DNA from: Polyporus tsugae
Taxonomy: Eukaryota; Basidiomycota; Agaricomycetes; Polyporales; Polyporaceae
NCBI GenBank assembly: GCA_024305745.1
Contig: JAHRBS010000010.1
Span: 3,789,501 to 3,853,500 of the forward strand
DNA: 64,000 nt
Reading direction: 5' to 3'
Of the stretch, positions 12,401 through 27,400 are shown piece after piece. Each line of letters starts with the position of its first letter. Positions within the stretch are counted from its first letter, which is position 1. Below the pieces are notes generated by a model that saw nothing but the letters and a program-made list of their open reading frames with translations, searched no databases and was not told the DNA's origin. Made by a program: the position numbers and the translations under genes.

Positions 12401-15400
12401 GGTCGGGTAGCTATGCCCAGGATTCCGGCGACGAGATGCTCGTGGCCACCGTGAAGAAGCGCGACCTGCTTTCGACGGCGTACAGGCAGTGGGTGGACGA
12501 CACGGAACCGCGGGACAAGGAGGAGATGGGGAAGTGGGTGCAGCAGTGGGTGCTGCGGCCGAGTGTGAGGCTGAACCGGTTTCCGCCGACGTTCTCGTGC
12601 GATTTTGTGGATTGTGCGGTGAGTGCCCGCGTGCCGTGCCGTGACGCCTGCGACTGAGACCAATGCTTCGGTAGTACACGCTGTCGGTCGAGGTACCGTT
12701 TCAAGGCATCGGGAACGAAGTCACGGTTACGATGCCGATCACGCTCGACTCGGGGCTCGACCAAGCGATGCCACGAGGTAGTAGTGACAGGACTGCCCTC
12801 TGGGTGTGGCAGACAGGGATGACTTCGAGCGATACGACCTGTTCGGGCGGAGGTGGTGACCTGCCGGGGGATGAGGAGCCATCGGGCCAGCTGCCGTGAG
12901 CGTTCCTTTCCTTTACTTTTCTCAGGGTTCATACGGTGTTGACTTGACGATGTGTGTCAGGACGTATTTCGACGCGGTCTATGGTGACGCCGCTGGTGTT
13001 CGTGGCGCGAGCTAGTGAGTGCGGGACGGCATTAAACCCCCCCTCCCCTAGATCTGGTTTCCCCGACCAACGGGCGAATTGAGACAGAATCGTTGCATTC
13101 TAGTGGGTCCGTTGACAGCGAGAGGTCCCGCATAAACCCGTCTCACCCCGTGCATACTATGTCTGGCACTTAGGTGTCGTAGAATGTGCTACCGGGAGGC
13201 TTTGGATGTCCTCATACTGGACTCAGTCGGCCGTGAGCGGGCTCGGTCGCAACTACTGTCAGTCTCATCTAGAGTGCTGCATCTACTATTTATACGGACT
13301 TGGATACCTCTCGTGCTAGCCCGCCGTCGCGCACCTGCATCGTTTATCCGCTCTTCTGTACGTCGAGCAGGGAGAGATACCGCCCTCGCCGAATCTTTGC
13401 TATCCCTATGTTCGCACTCCCGGCGGGGAAACTCCAGGAGACATTTGAATGTACAGTGTCGCGTCGGCATGCAGACGTTTCTGTGGGGGCACATGGGCGG
13501 GTATGGCGGTACGTCGCATCGGTGCTTGGATGCGTGTGCTTGACTGACTGTTGGACGTTTCAGGAATACTATATATGTCCGATGACATTCGGCGCTCGCT
13601 CATCCGAATCCATAACGTACGCCTTTTGTCTGACCGCGCTCGGCGTCGCACGGTTCAACACAAACGTCGTTCGATCGAGATCCTACGCTATAGGCTAGAC
13701 ACACTTTTCCCGTCCGTCCAGGTGCGCTCGCTGACCTTTTGTGCATTGCGCCGCCCTTTTGCTGCCCTGTCTTCCGGAACCCCTCTATCCCCCATCTCTT
13801 CTGGACGGCGGTCGGCCTCATCCCGAAGACGCTGCCGTCACCGTAGGACTGCGGCATCATCATCTATTCCGAGTGCTCGTGCCTCGAGCTTGAGAGTGAG
13901 TCCGCGGGCATCGTCGCAATCGGTAAGTTCCAACTGACTCGGTGCGTGGTTCGTGCGACGTGCGTCTCTGATGCACCCGGCAGGTGATCCGTCCCTCGAG
14001 CACCCCTGCATTCGCGCCGCGCTCATGCGTCTGTCCATTCTCTCGTCCCGCGCTCGAGCTAGCAGCCGCGAGATGGTGCCGTAGACGGTGTAAGGATCGG
14101 GTGTCGTGCGTGTAGGGTGAAGAACAGGGATTCATTGCCCTATCGTCCGTTGTACTGGGTGACGTAGGAAGGTTGTGCTGGTAAGAGTGCGCTGGCAGCC
14201 GGAGTATTGGTGTACGGTAATCTGGAGATGCGTTGCAGTGGAGAGCGTGCTCGAAGAACCAGAGTACTACAAGCATCGAGGACCCGTGAACGTTCTTGAC
14301 ATCCGCCTGTATGTTCATCAGGATAATCTGAACCAGTCTGAAATACGAATGTCTCTCGAGGGATCCTCGTGTTGTACGCGGGCGAGCGACTCTCGCATAC
14401 AACATGGCTTGCGCGTTGAACCTTCCATGCGGGCGGCTGAGAACAAACTTGGCTAACGCGCGTGTCTTTGGAAACCTAGAAACACCATCCTTTGACCTCT
14501 GCCCTTTGACATCCCTGTTTCACTCCATGCCGCTTCCTCGAACTCGTCTACCATGTCTCTTGCACTCCCCTGGGAGGTCATCGAGAGGGTCATCAAACAC
14601 TCTGCAGACAGCATTGTCACGCTATACAGCTTCACTCTCACTTGTAGCGAACTTCGTCCCCGAAGCACCATCCTCCTCCTCTACCGTGTCAAGCCCAAGA
14701 ATCGCGACCAGCTGTTCTCTGTATGCGCCCTCCTCCAGGCGAGACCTCACCTTCAACCATGTGTGTTCGATCGGTCTCGATACGGCCTTCGGAATTCTCT
14801 CCCCATCCCCTACTTCGCATCCTCCCCAATCTCTCCGAAATCGAGTTTGAAGACTGCGAATCAACGAATACATGACCTTCCATCCGTGTGCCGTGTGTCC
14901 TGACGTATTGCCGTCAGTTTGGGGAGCACATTCAGACCCTGTCCCTCCAGGATATCACATTCTCTTCACTCTGCGCACTCTCAGGAATCAGCGCGACGGA
15001 AGGCGCAGGTTGAAGGTGGGGAAGGACGCCTATGCCTTCTCCCCTGGTTTGCCGTCTTGATGGTTAGCGTCCCAGTATGACCTGTCGTCAGAGAGGCGTC
15101 AGATGGATTTAGACGACGAACGACCGGGACGAGTGCGTACGGGGGAAGGTCCAACAACGGAGGCTCGTTCAACTTCGCACCCGACGGGTCTCGCACGAGC
15201 GGCTTGGTGATGCCGGACGTGATAATAACAGGAACATCCAACTTCACAGAGTTGCCTATCTCCGGGAAGGGCACCTTCACAGTGAGCGTGTACTGCACCT
15301 GCGATCAGCAAGCCCGGATGCACAGGATAAGCACATCGAACACGTACTGAGGAGTCGACGTTATCCGCGGTGAACGTCGGGGGGCAGTTCAGCTGGAAGG

Positions 15401-18400
15401 TACTTAGGCCGGTGCGTGCCGCGCTGGACCCACGACCCCATTTTCCCTCCGCCGTCATGGTGGTGTTGCTTCCCGTCGTCCGATGCGCCGTGAGACGGCA
15501 CCCACTGTCTTGCCGGGAAGTCCATCTCGACGGGCACCTGCGGCCTCTTCTCGACTTTGCCGCCGAGGAAAGTCGCGACGTCTTCGCTTGCGAGGCCAGG
15601 TACGATCTTCGCGGTGAACTTGACCAAGCGATGGAGCTCGAACTCCATCTCGTGCGAATCGTGCCGGGCGGGCGGGAATATCTCCTTATCGCTGCCATGC
15701 CTTGGGTTGTGAGTCTTGCCGTGCTCGAGCGGCGCGGTCGTCGTCGTGACGGTTATGATGTAGGGGATGTCCGAGAAGAGGGGTAGGGACTGGATGCTCG
15801 GGAGTGCGAGCTGAACGTCGCAGTGTGTCAGCATCGTTCGAGTCGCGACTGCGCTGAAGTATAATTGATAGGTACGAAGCTCGACGTGCACTTTCGAGTA
15901 GTCTCCCCACAGACCCTTGCGTATCTTGTCCTCCCTTACGAACGCCTTCCACCCGTGCGAGGCGTACGCGTCCTTGACGGAGGCACCAACCTCGTCTCTC
16001 GGAAGGATGGGAAGCGGGATTACGTGGCGTTTGTTAACGGTAAGCGCGCCTTTGCGCGCGCCGACAGCCGCGATCGAGTATCTGTCGTGCGCCCTAGTAA
16101 CTGAAGGAAGGAGGTATCCGTTCGGGAATGATGATGCGGAATGGGACGCGGATGGTGTTCGAGCCCGGAGGAGGGTATGGGCCGCTGCGAGTCCACACAG
16201 ACACATCGTCGTGGGCGAGCTCGACAGTTTCCTGAAGGGTGATGGTGCTGCGAGACATCCATCTGCACGAGTACTGGCATTAGTAGCGGTCCAAGTTGAA
16301 TTAGGGTATAGCTCGGACGCACGTGTACGATGATCCCCGCAGTTCGACGTGGACGTCCTGAACTTCGTCCTCGTTCAGTTCATGAAGGTTGATCTCGACC
16401 TCGCCCTCGAGAGCGCTTCCTGAAACGTGCACCGCCGGCGGAATATTGGGAGCGAAGCAAGAAGGGGCACTACTAGTTGTGACCAGCTTCATCGGCCGTC
16501 AGTGAGTATACGATTTATGATGCTTCGAACATACACTACCTATCATTATGTACCCCGGCAAACTCGTCCATTACAAAATTGTGAACTTGAAGGCGATCCG
16601 TCACCGCACCAGTGTGTTGTGCCTTGCAATCAACCTGCGACGCACTTGGCATCCTCCTCGCTTGCACCGCCATGAGTAGGACATTCCACAACCCATACAA
16701 TTATCGCTCTGCCAGTACTTACCGGACGCATCAAACAGGGGGCAAATTCAAAGCCCAGCACTTTGCGTTCATTCCGAGGATCGTCAGGGGACGAGTAAGT
16801 TAACTGTCAGCACTCACTTGGGTGATGGTGGGCTGTGCAAGCCATGTCGAATCGGTCAAGTCGGCCAGATACGGTACCAACCTCACTCAAAACCTGTGTC
16901 TTTCCTCCGAGGATACTCCGAACACATAATCGGAAAACGACCGGCGAACCGGGTTGCGTTGCTGTACTTCGAGGTAGAGTTGATCCACCTACAACGGGCC
17001 AAGGAGAGGCGTGTCGAGCTCGCGCATTCGGTAGCAGTTCCGTATCCCTGCAAACAATCGATATCAAAGCATGCGCAAGCCTATAAGACTACATATGATA
17101 CAATGCAACATATAGTACATCCGATTGTCGAGGTATTGAAACAACAGGAAACGGAAACGCGCACCGAATAGATCCTAAGGTCCGAGCCCACATTCAGTCC
17201 TTCTCGTCTAGGTTGCCCCAGTCACGGTCGTTAACGTCCCAGTACGCCCTGCAGCGACGATGGTCAGACGGCGCACTCAGTGACTGCTTACCACAGAGGA
17301 CGTACGGCGGAAGATCGAGCATGGGTGGCGGGGGCGGGGCATCGGCATCACCCACGCTCGATCCCGGCTGGTCGAGCTGCATAGGTGCGTCGATCCCAGA
17401 GTTGATCGTCACCGGCACGCGAAGCTTCACGTCGTTCCCGATCCCAGAGAACGGCACCTGCATGAACAGAAAGTGCTGCGGACCCCGTCAGCCAACGTTC
17501 AGCACGCACACACCCGTAACCCGAAACGTATCCAAGACCGCCCTAGAGTCTAGACGTACCTCGCAGCTTATCAGACGAGTCGCGAACGACGGCGGGACGG
17601 TGATCCGCATCTTCGACGTGAGCTTCACCTTCTGGACCCACACTCCCCGCTCGTCCGCACTGCCCTTCTCCTTCTCGTCCCGCGACTTGAGCGGCACCCA
17701 GACTTTCTCCGGCGCTTCCATGTCCACCGCAGCGTGCGGTTTAGATGGACTCGTGCCCTCCCCGAGGATGAACGCGACGTCCGAATCCCCTACGGCCGTG
17801 AACCGCTTCGCGCGGATGTATACGCGCCGACATATCTTGAGGTTGATATCGGTGTGCGTAGAGGGCGGCCCAGGGAAGATGGGTTTGCCCGCCGGCTGAG
17901 CGCGAGCCTTCGCTGCGGTGAGTGGGGCCGTTGTCGTCACGATCTTGATCTGGTACGGGATGTCGCAAAAGAGGGGCAGCACACGGACGTTCGGGATGGA
18001 GAACTGTGTTGGGAGCCCGGTATGACCTTGGAACGCAGTTACTCAGTGGGACAGACACAACAGACGCACCTCTACTCGGGCAGTCGCGTAGTCTCCCCAG
18101 AGCCCTCTTCTCATCTTCTCCTCGACGTGGACCGTTCTGAAGCTGGTCGAGGATATCGTTCGTCGCACCTGCATGCCCAGCTGGTCCATCGGCAGGATCA
18201 TAAGCGGGGTACGGATCCGGCGGTTCATCTGGAACGTGCCTGGGCGTACGCCGACGGCCGCCACCGAGTACAGGACAGACGCGGACTTCTGGAAGCCTTG
18301 GTACTGGAACGACGGAGGGAGAGTGTCCGGTAGGCGAAAGCAAAATGGGAGACGGAGGAGGTCGGAACCGGGTGCGGGGTATTCGCTACCGTGCGACCAG

Positions 18401-21400
18401 ACGGAGAGGTTGCTGTAGATGAGTGGTTGTACCTCGCGGAGCGTCGTCTTCTCGCGCGTGACCAGCCTGCACGCCGACAACGAGGAGTGGATGTAAGAGT
18501 GAACTAGTGAAGCATGAACTATGAGCGAGTTGGACGTACGTCTGAGCGAAACCCCTAAGCTTGACATGCACCTCCTGGATCTTGTCCTGCGTGAGTTGTC
18601 GAAAGTCCAGCACCACCTCGCCTTTGACATGACTACCTGAGGAGTACACAGTGGATGGGATAGAAAGACTGATAGCCTGCGCAGCGGGAGGCATGGTAGC
18701 TGTATGGTGCGACCTAGGTGAAGTCGACTTGATAGAAGTCGACCCGGTCTTGTACAGCTGGTATTCGGAATTCGGGCGATAGAGGGGTATCACGACGGCT
18801 ACGGCCTTAGCTTAAGAATGGCGATGGCGGGTTGCGCAGGAAAAGTCGGCAGTAGGACATGGGAGATGAGATGAAGATGCTTGAACCTAGGGGATATTCC
18901 TTTGACGAACATCTCACTGTGGGACCACGAGGTCGCTCCGGAGCTCGATTAGGGGCACAACTGAGAGTGTATCCTGTCAGTGAAGGAATCTGGCGCGAGG
19001 ACAGACATGGTGGAGGCGAAGGTGGTCGACGCAGCTAGCACAAGCGGACAAATATCAATTTAAACCCGCAGCAACCCGATCAACGCCATGATCATCTCGT
19101 CATCTCAAGCGTTGTTCACCACCGAACACTCCGCCTCCAGCAAAACATGAAGACCACATAACATTACCCCCAGTCTTCTTCTCTGTCAGTACTATCGTGT
19201 ACAGAGCTAAGTGATAATCTCTTAATTCGCAACTACGTATATTCCAAACTAACGCTTTCCGCGCAGCACGATCAACTTCCACTCACGGCCGACCATGTCT
19301 AGTATCAGAACATTCGAAGCCTCTTGTCACTGGCAATATGCGCTTATCCGCATGGTTACCACACTCTCTACAACACCTGGTTGCTAGGAATAGCGCTACG
19401 GTGAGAACCGTCTACACGGGACATTTCGCTGTCAACGCACCTCGCAATCCAGTTGAATGCACCACTAGATTCCGAGTCTTTCAGCTCACCCGTAGGTCTA
19501 GCGTCTCATCCTCCGTCCCTGTCGCCGATAACACCAGCATCACGATAGACCGCATCGAAGTAGGTCCTGACACATCGCTAAGTCAACACTGTAAAAACCA
19601 TAAAAGACGGAAAGCAACGCTCACGGCGGCAGGCTCGGAGGCGCCTCGTCCCGCGGTACGTCAGTCCCTCCCCCCGAGGAGGTTTCGCTCAAAGTCGTCG
19701 TTGCCTGCAGCTCGCAGGCAGCCCTGGGGCCAGTCTTTTGTAGCACAGGCTGATCGATGCCCGAGTCGAGAGTGATCGGCATCTTGACCTTGATGTCGTT
19801 TCCCACGCCTGAAAATCGTACCTCCACCCATACAGTATACTATCCAGGCCCGATTAGCCAACGTCCGCATACAGCATATGTGCAGCCACTGCGATGCGAG
19901 ATATATATACGGGCACTCACCGCACAGTCCACAAAGTCGCACGAGAACGTCGGTGGGAACCGGTGCAGCTTGATCGTCGGGTAGAGCGTCCACCGCTGGA
20001 CCCACTTCCCCATGTCCTCCTTGTCCCCCGGCCCGGTGTCGTCCTCCCACTGCTTGTGGTACGAGGACGGTAGCAGGTCGCGCGGCTTGATGTAGGCCAA
20101 GACTATCTCCGTGGTAGAATCCTTGGTATCGCCCCCCGCCCGGACGGTGAACTTCTGCCGCAAGTTGACGTGAATGGGGTTGTTCGAGTCGATCTCGACG
20201 GCGGGGAAGATGGGCTTGCCCTGCGGATGCTTGTCCGCCTTTGCGCGCGAGAGCCGGGCCGTCGTGGTCTTGACTTTCATCAGGACTGGGATGTCGACAC
20301 AGTGAGGAAGGATGCCGTGCGTGTTTGGGACGAGGAGCTGCATTACGGACGAGCGATACTGTCAGACGGGAGGAATTCACTGCCAACGCGGTGCATAGTC
20401 CTTACCTCGACCCTCGCAGTAGAGTACTCCCCCCATATCCCTCGCCGCATCTGCATCTCCTTATGCACCGTCTTCCACGTCGGCCCGCCCTCCAGTTTCG
20501 CCGCCGTCAGAGATCTGATGGACGCGCAGAGGCTGGGATCGCCCCTCGAGACAACCGCGAGCGACTCGCGAATCCTCTTATCATTCGCAAAGAACGTCGT
20601 CGGACGCAGCGCAATCGCCTCAGCATAGTAGGAGATCGTGACATGATCGCGCCATTCGTCCCAAGATACGGACGGAAGAATCTCCGGCCCAGAGGGCAGA
20701 CGGAAGCGGAACGGTAACCGGAGGACATGGGAGTCCGGCGGGGGGTATGCAGATCCTCGCTTCCAGAGGGACTGCTTGAGAGACACGATATCCCGCCTCT
20801 CGGTAGAAGCAATGCGTTGGCCAGGATGTAACGCGGAGCTGGTGGTGATACGAGACTCGGTTAGAAAGGGATCCATGATTCGGAGAAACGAGGAGGACGT
20901 ACACCTTCATCGTCCCCCGAAGCTCCATAATAACTTCGTCGATGTGCTCATGCTGTGCTTTCGGAAAATCCAGCACGACTTCGCCTTCGACATCGCTACC
21001 GGCGCAATAGGTGGTCGGCGGGATTGACAGTGAAAATGCACCGGTCTGGCCAGGAGAAGTTGAAGCCGAGTTGGACGACATACATAAGCGCTGCCCCAGC
21101 CGCGACAAGCTCCAAGTAATATATACTATAGTCGGGGGCGAGGCAGTGCAACAGAGGCACACCCCGGATCAGAACTGTCATACTTACTCGAGGCACAAAA
21201 CATTGTAGCACTGCGTGGCAGTGTAAGTTTAAGTAAATGGACAGTGAGACACTGAGACCAACTCGCGATCGATTTGCGCATAAGGGTCCGTGCGCACGTT
21301 CGAGATGGTGCGGCTGCCCAACAACCCCTCCGAGTGGAGTCCATCGTCGTGTTGCCCGCAGATCCAGGAATCTACACGGCCACGGATGTGACAGCCCCAG

Positions 21401-24400
21401 CCCCGCGCAGCCGCTAAGAGTGTCGTAACCACTGCAAGCAGTGCTGAACTGGTTGCGCATGGTGTTTTTATGTATGCTCTGCTTAAGTCCAACAATCAAT
21501 CATATCCGGCTTTGTGAATATCGTGACAGCTCGACATACTCACCGCGTGAACGCGTGAGCTCTGGCCTACACGCCACCTTCAACCTGCGCCTTCCGTCGA
21601 GCTTGGTTTCCTCCTCCCAATCATCATCCTAAAGTTCGATAGACTGGGACCGACAGCTGCCGAGAGGCGGGAGACTCGAGTTGCGCGTTGGCGAATGGTT
21701 CTTTCGAAGCGGGGCAGGGTGTCAGAGTTTCCGATTCCGGGGAACGGTACCTTGGCCTTCAGCGAGAGGTAGTACTACTTCGCGAAGCCGGCGAGTCAGC
21801 GCTGGCCGTAAACATTCAACTCCTACCGACAACAAAACAAGAAAAGGAAACGGTACGCACGTTAACGGCCACGATGGGTGCATTGAACATCGAGGGAGCG
21901 TTAAGTGTAAACTTGGAGGACTATCCCGTGTGCTGCACCCATCGTCCCATTACCCCTCCCCTCCCTCCCACTCCACCTCCTACCCCGATCTCCTCCAGTC
22001 ATTGTCCTGATCGTGATGAGGAACGGGAGCAGAGTGAACAGCGGGAGGACGGGGATGTTTGAGATCGACACCTAAGCCAGCCATGGCATGCATGAGGAAG
22101 TGCGTTGGGAACGCAAGACGAGGGAAGACACACACCATGACGCGCGCCGTCCCGCGCCAGATGCCCTTGCGGATCTTCTCCTCGGCTGTCTGATGTTTCT
22201 CTTAGTGGGGGTTCTTATTCTGTCGGATGCGTCTATCGATGAATAAGGTGAGGTGTTTGAACTTTGGGAGAGAGAAGGCGGGAGGAGTAGAGGAGAGGAG
22301 AGGACGCACATATGCATATCTCCGCTCCGCTTAATGCAGATCTCGACTACGACGCTGCCGCCGCAAAGGATGGTCGGCGGGATGACAACAGTGGAGGCGG
22401 AGGACAGGAAAGATGCCATATTGACAAACGTCAGGGACAGATGCCGCTAGCCTATACGTTCGTCATTTGTGGTTTGCGGCAGGCTGTAATCCAGAAATTG
22501 GGCGGGGACGCGATGTGAGCTTGAGGCTATTGTTGCGGAGGATCGACATACAGTAACTTGACGGGAGCGAGATTGGGTGTATGTTCGTCAGCCAAAGTAA
22601 ATAGCGTTATGTCGAGCATAGATGTTCAACATACTCACTGCTGCGCCTCGAAACAATCAATCAAGGAGAAGCAAAATATCCAGACGGAAGGGAGGAGGAC
22701 GATGGAGGGCAAGGTCAAGACGAGACAACGCTCTGACGCCCGACGAAACGAGGGTGAGCGCCTGTCTCCGATGTCTGACGCGCGCCGAATGAGCCTCCTC
22801 CGCCTCCTCCGCCTCCTCTGTTCTCGCCTCTCCACTCGCACTTGGTTTTCCCTGCTCCCTTACGTCTGACGACGATGACCGCCAACATACACCAAAGTTG
22901 AGACCGAAGCAAAGGACGGCGGAGAGGACGGATCAAATCCAAACGCAAGCCTTGGGTTGGATCCACGAATTCCACCCCAGACAGTGCGTCATCGCGCATC
23001 TCATAGTCTAGCTTTCTGCGGACCCGCAAGTCCATCGTGGCGGATGTGCGTCGTTCCTCTCCCTGGCGATCATCCGCGCAGAGCCCTCACCGTGCCTCAT
23101 TTTCCCCCAGCTCGTTGCCCACCCATCCGTTGTGCCAACGCTGTGGGCCTGCAGTGCTTCAGAGCATCTCCGGAGGGGACTCAGCGTCCGTCCGGAAGCC
23201 GTCCTTGCGCACAAGCAGCAAGTACCATCCTGGGGACGTACATCTCGTGGTACGCGGTTGAGTGGACGCCAGGGGCGGAGGGAGCTGCTGCGGGCGGACG
23301 AGCGCGAGCCCGGCCAAGGACACAAGGGACAGGTCGAGGACGGTAGCGAAGAGATCCGCGAGCCGGCTGTGAATGCCGTGCGCAGTGGAAGCGCGATGGT
23401 CGATGCGCTGCCGGAGATGCCGCCGAATATCATGATCGTAGAGGGGGACCAATCTTTGAAGGATCGCAAGAGCTCGTTCGTCCGTCGCGCGCGCTGCGTC
23501 ACGGCCCATTCATCGCAGGCAGGTTTATTGTTTGACGAAATGTTCTGCATGAAGTTGAAAGAAGCTCGCAGGTCTCCGTGGTTCCCGCCCATCCAATGTC
23601 CGACCACCGAACAGCTCGCGCTGCTTGCTTGGTCATGAATGTGTGGTGTTGTCTTGTCGGCCGCATCCTTGCACCACGTACGCTGCTTGTCGCTCGACTC
23701 GCGCTCAGCTTGATGTCTGCAGACGACGGCGATGACGGAGAGACCGCAACTGGAGGACGATTGGCCTACCCGTCGTAGATTCTAGTACGTGATCATAGGA
23801 TGGATTCCTTTTCATTTGACGTCCTGTGCGAAGACATGCCCCGTCCGCCCCAAGATCAGGTCTACCGCCATCCCGTGCACTGGTCCACGATCTCACGCGA
23901 ACGCGTTCGGTGTCCATGCGGCCAAGGTCACGGCCGTGTTGGCATGCGTTTTCCGAAACGATTCGGTCGACGTCAAGAACGCAGCCATGGCGTACGAGGT
24001 GAGGGAGTGGGTGCAGAGTGCACGGCTTCAGGCGAAGATCAACTTCAAGTCGAGCATGCCGCGGATCGTCAGGAATGGGCATTGATATCTTCCGGCAATG
24101 ATGTTCAACAACTGAAGGGCGAGTCCGCACGGACGTTGCACCCGTATGTTGCTATACATTCCCTTGTTCGTAAATAAATTGTATCGTACATCTCAGCTTG
24201 TTTATGAGTCGTTTACAGAACTCGGTGTCTACATACTCGGGTACAAGGGTAACGTATGGGCTGCTGAAACGTCGAAAGGCAGAGGCATATGCATCGCGAA
24301 GAGAGAAACATAGTAAAGACAACGTACAGTAGCATCGTGAAAAGAGAGACATGGTCATGACCATGTACATAGCCGGGAATGTATTCTATGGGTATTGTTC

Positions 24401-27400
24401 CACAGAAACGAGATCGCAAATACGATGAAAGGACACCGTCCCATCCTCGGCTCCGCAGCACAGCACCCTCCCGTCAGGCGAGATCGCGGCCCGGGTTACT
24501 CGCGCTCTACCTCCAGAGACCGTTGCGACGCATGACCAGTCAGTAGTCCTCCACAAGTAGATCTCCCCGCATACCTCAGATGCTGATGCGACGTATCGCC
24601 CACATGGTGAAAAGCACGCAGGGTACGTGGTGGTAAGGGGGGGGTGCGCAACCAACCATGCGAGCAAGGCCCCGCTAGAGGCGTCCCAGATTTTCACTCC
24701 TCCAGCGCGTTCGATATCCTCCAACGAGCTTGACAGCACCAGTTTCCCGTCCGGTGAATACGCTACCAAGCGTATGTCACTTGCCCCCCTGTCTTGCAGG
24801 GCGAGGAGGTTTTTTCCGGTTTCGACATCCCAGATACGAATCTTGCCATCGTCAGGCCCGGTAACGATGCGCGTGCTCCCGGGGTCGAACGCCGCAGCAC
24901 CGATCCGATTGGTACCGGTGTATCCCACAAATTCCCTATGCCAGTGCAGCTTGCCTAATTCGACATTCCAGACATAGCAGTGAGCCCAGGCCACCGACTT
25001 GAGGTGTAGACTCTCTGCCATAACAATCCAGCGTCCATCGGGAGAGAAAGCCAGCAGCTTGCCCTTAAAGGTCTCGTGGGGATGCAGTCGCTGGAAGGTA
25101 TGGGCGTCCCAGAGTTGGACGGTGCTGCCGCGTGCTCCCGTTGCTATCCAACTCCCTTTGGCAGACCATGCACAGTCATTGATTCTTGGGATTGGAATGA
25201 GAGACAGGGGTCCTTCTAGTAGTGATATGGCACCACGTGGATGTTGATGGAGGTCCCAGACGATGGACTGCCCAGGGTGCAGGCCAGCCGACAGGATATA
25301 TCGACTATCGGGGGAAAGCGAGAGAGACCCTACTGGACCACTGCCAGGGGCAGTGTACGAGTGAGCGAACCATTCCTGCGCGATGCATCCGTTTTCTGTA
25401 TCCCAAATAATGATGGTACCGTCTTCCGATCCAGTCGCGGCCCATCTACTGTCTGCGGATATGACAATTGCACTCAATATTGCACCGTCGTGCCCCGCTT
25501 TCCCTGCTGAACAGTATATCATCAGTGCTAAGATGCTTCTACCACTGCCAGTGGAGGAGTAGTATGATTTACATGATTCAGCGTTGATTATCAGTGCATG
25601 GCGTCTCGCTAATATTGGAAAGGATGTATTGAGCATCTCTCTCCATGAATGATCCCTGTGGATGTTGAGAGGGTGCCGGGGAGAAAATGAAAGAGTCGGT
25701 TGGGGGAAAGGGAGGAGGTTTGTCTCCAATTCTGCAAGTAACTCCGGAGAACTTGAAGCCAGTGGTAGCAAGCTAATAGCGACAAAGTCTTGAAATGAAC
25801 AGAAGTCGATGTCCACGGTGACTTCTCGTAACTTTGGGGGACAAAAGTCTTTGAAGAGAGTGATGAAACAATTGATGCTTGACTCGAAGATATGGTCAGA
25901 GGAGTACTTGAGGGGCATGTGCCATGTGAAGGAGCCCAAGTGAACCCACTCCAATGGCGATGATTTCAGCAGTAACTCTGCGACTATAAATGGTGGATAG
26001 AATCAGCATGCAAGGATAACAGAAACTAGCATATGCGCATCATACAAACAGGGTTCACCATTGCTGCTCCCACAGTCCAGCTTCGCAAGTGTATGCTTGG
26101 ATACTTCTAGAAGCAAGGCAATCACTCCATTATCTACGCGTCCGCGAATCTAATGATGGTGAATGTTTAGCGACCAAAGGTTTGGCAGTTAACGATGCTT
26201 CGGAGACATATACTTGCCGTCAATGCCTTCAGACCGAGCCGTGCAGACAGACGTCGTTGGATGAGTTCCTGATGTAGTACACCATTCGCCTTGACATCAA
26301 CACTGACACAGGAAAGAGACCGGAGCCTTGGAAATGAGAGAAGGATTCCTGAGAGTGTGGAGAATGAAGAGAACATTATTTCGTGGAGGGAGAGCGTCTG
26401 AATGTGCTCCCCAAACTGACGACAGTACGTCAGGACGCACGGATGGAAGGTAAAGACTCCCATGGGGTATGTTGATCGGTACTCAATTTCGGAGAGATTG
26501 GGGAGGATGTGAAGAAGGGGATGGGGAGAGAATTCCGAAGGCGGTATCGAGACCGATCGAACACATGGTTGAAGGTGAGGTTTGGCCTGGAGGACGGCGC
26601 AGAGAGCGAAGAGCTGTTCACGATTCTTGGGCTTGACACGGCGGAGGAGGAGGATGGTGCTTCGGGGACGAAGTTCGCTACAAGTGAGAGTGAAGCTGTA
26701 TAGCGTGACGATGCTGTCTGCAGAGTGTTCGATGACCCTTTCGATGACCTCCCAGGGGAGTGCAAGGGACATGGCGGACGAGTTCGAGGAAGTGGGACGG
26801 AGTGAAACGAGGACAACAAGGGGCAGAGGGGGAAACCGTGGACGAAGGACGGTGTTCCTAGGTTTCCGAAGACACGCGGGTCAGCCGCCTTTGTTCTCAG
26901 CCGCCCCAGTGGAAGGTTCTTGAAGGTTCTTGAACGTGGAATTCATGTTGTGTGCGAAAGTCGCCCGCCGGCATATAATGCGAGGACACCGCGAGAGGCA
27001 GTCCTATTTTACACTGGTTCAGATTATCCTGATGAACATACAGGCAGCTGTCAGGAAAATTCACGGGTCTTCAATGCTCGTACTACTCTGCCAGTTCTTC
27101 GAGCACGCTTTTGGCCACTGCAACCCATATCCAGATTACCGTAAACAAAGTGCCCCATCTCCCTGGTTTCTGACAGTCAAATGACAAGCAACCTAAGGAG
27201 AAAGATCAAACATATACACTAACCCAGGTATTGCCTCGACACATCAGGGCCTGGCGAAGCAGTACATCCCTGCGACAAATTAATCTCCTCCGCAAGATAT
27301 GCCAATACTCCGAGTGCCAGCGCACTCTTACCAGCACGGCCTTCCTACGTCAACTCAGAAGACGCTCCGCAAAACCGGCGATAAGGCTATGAATCCCTGT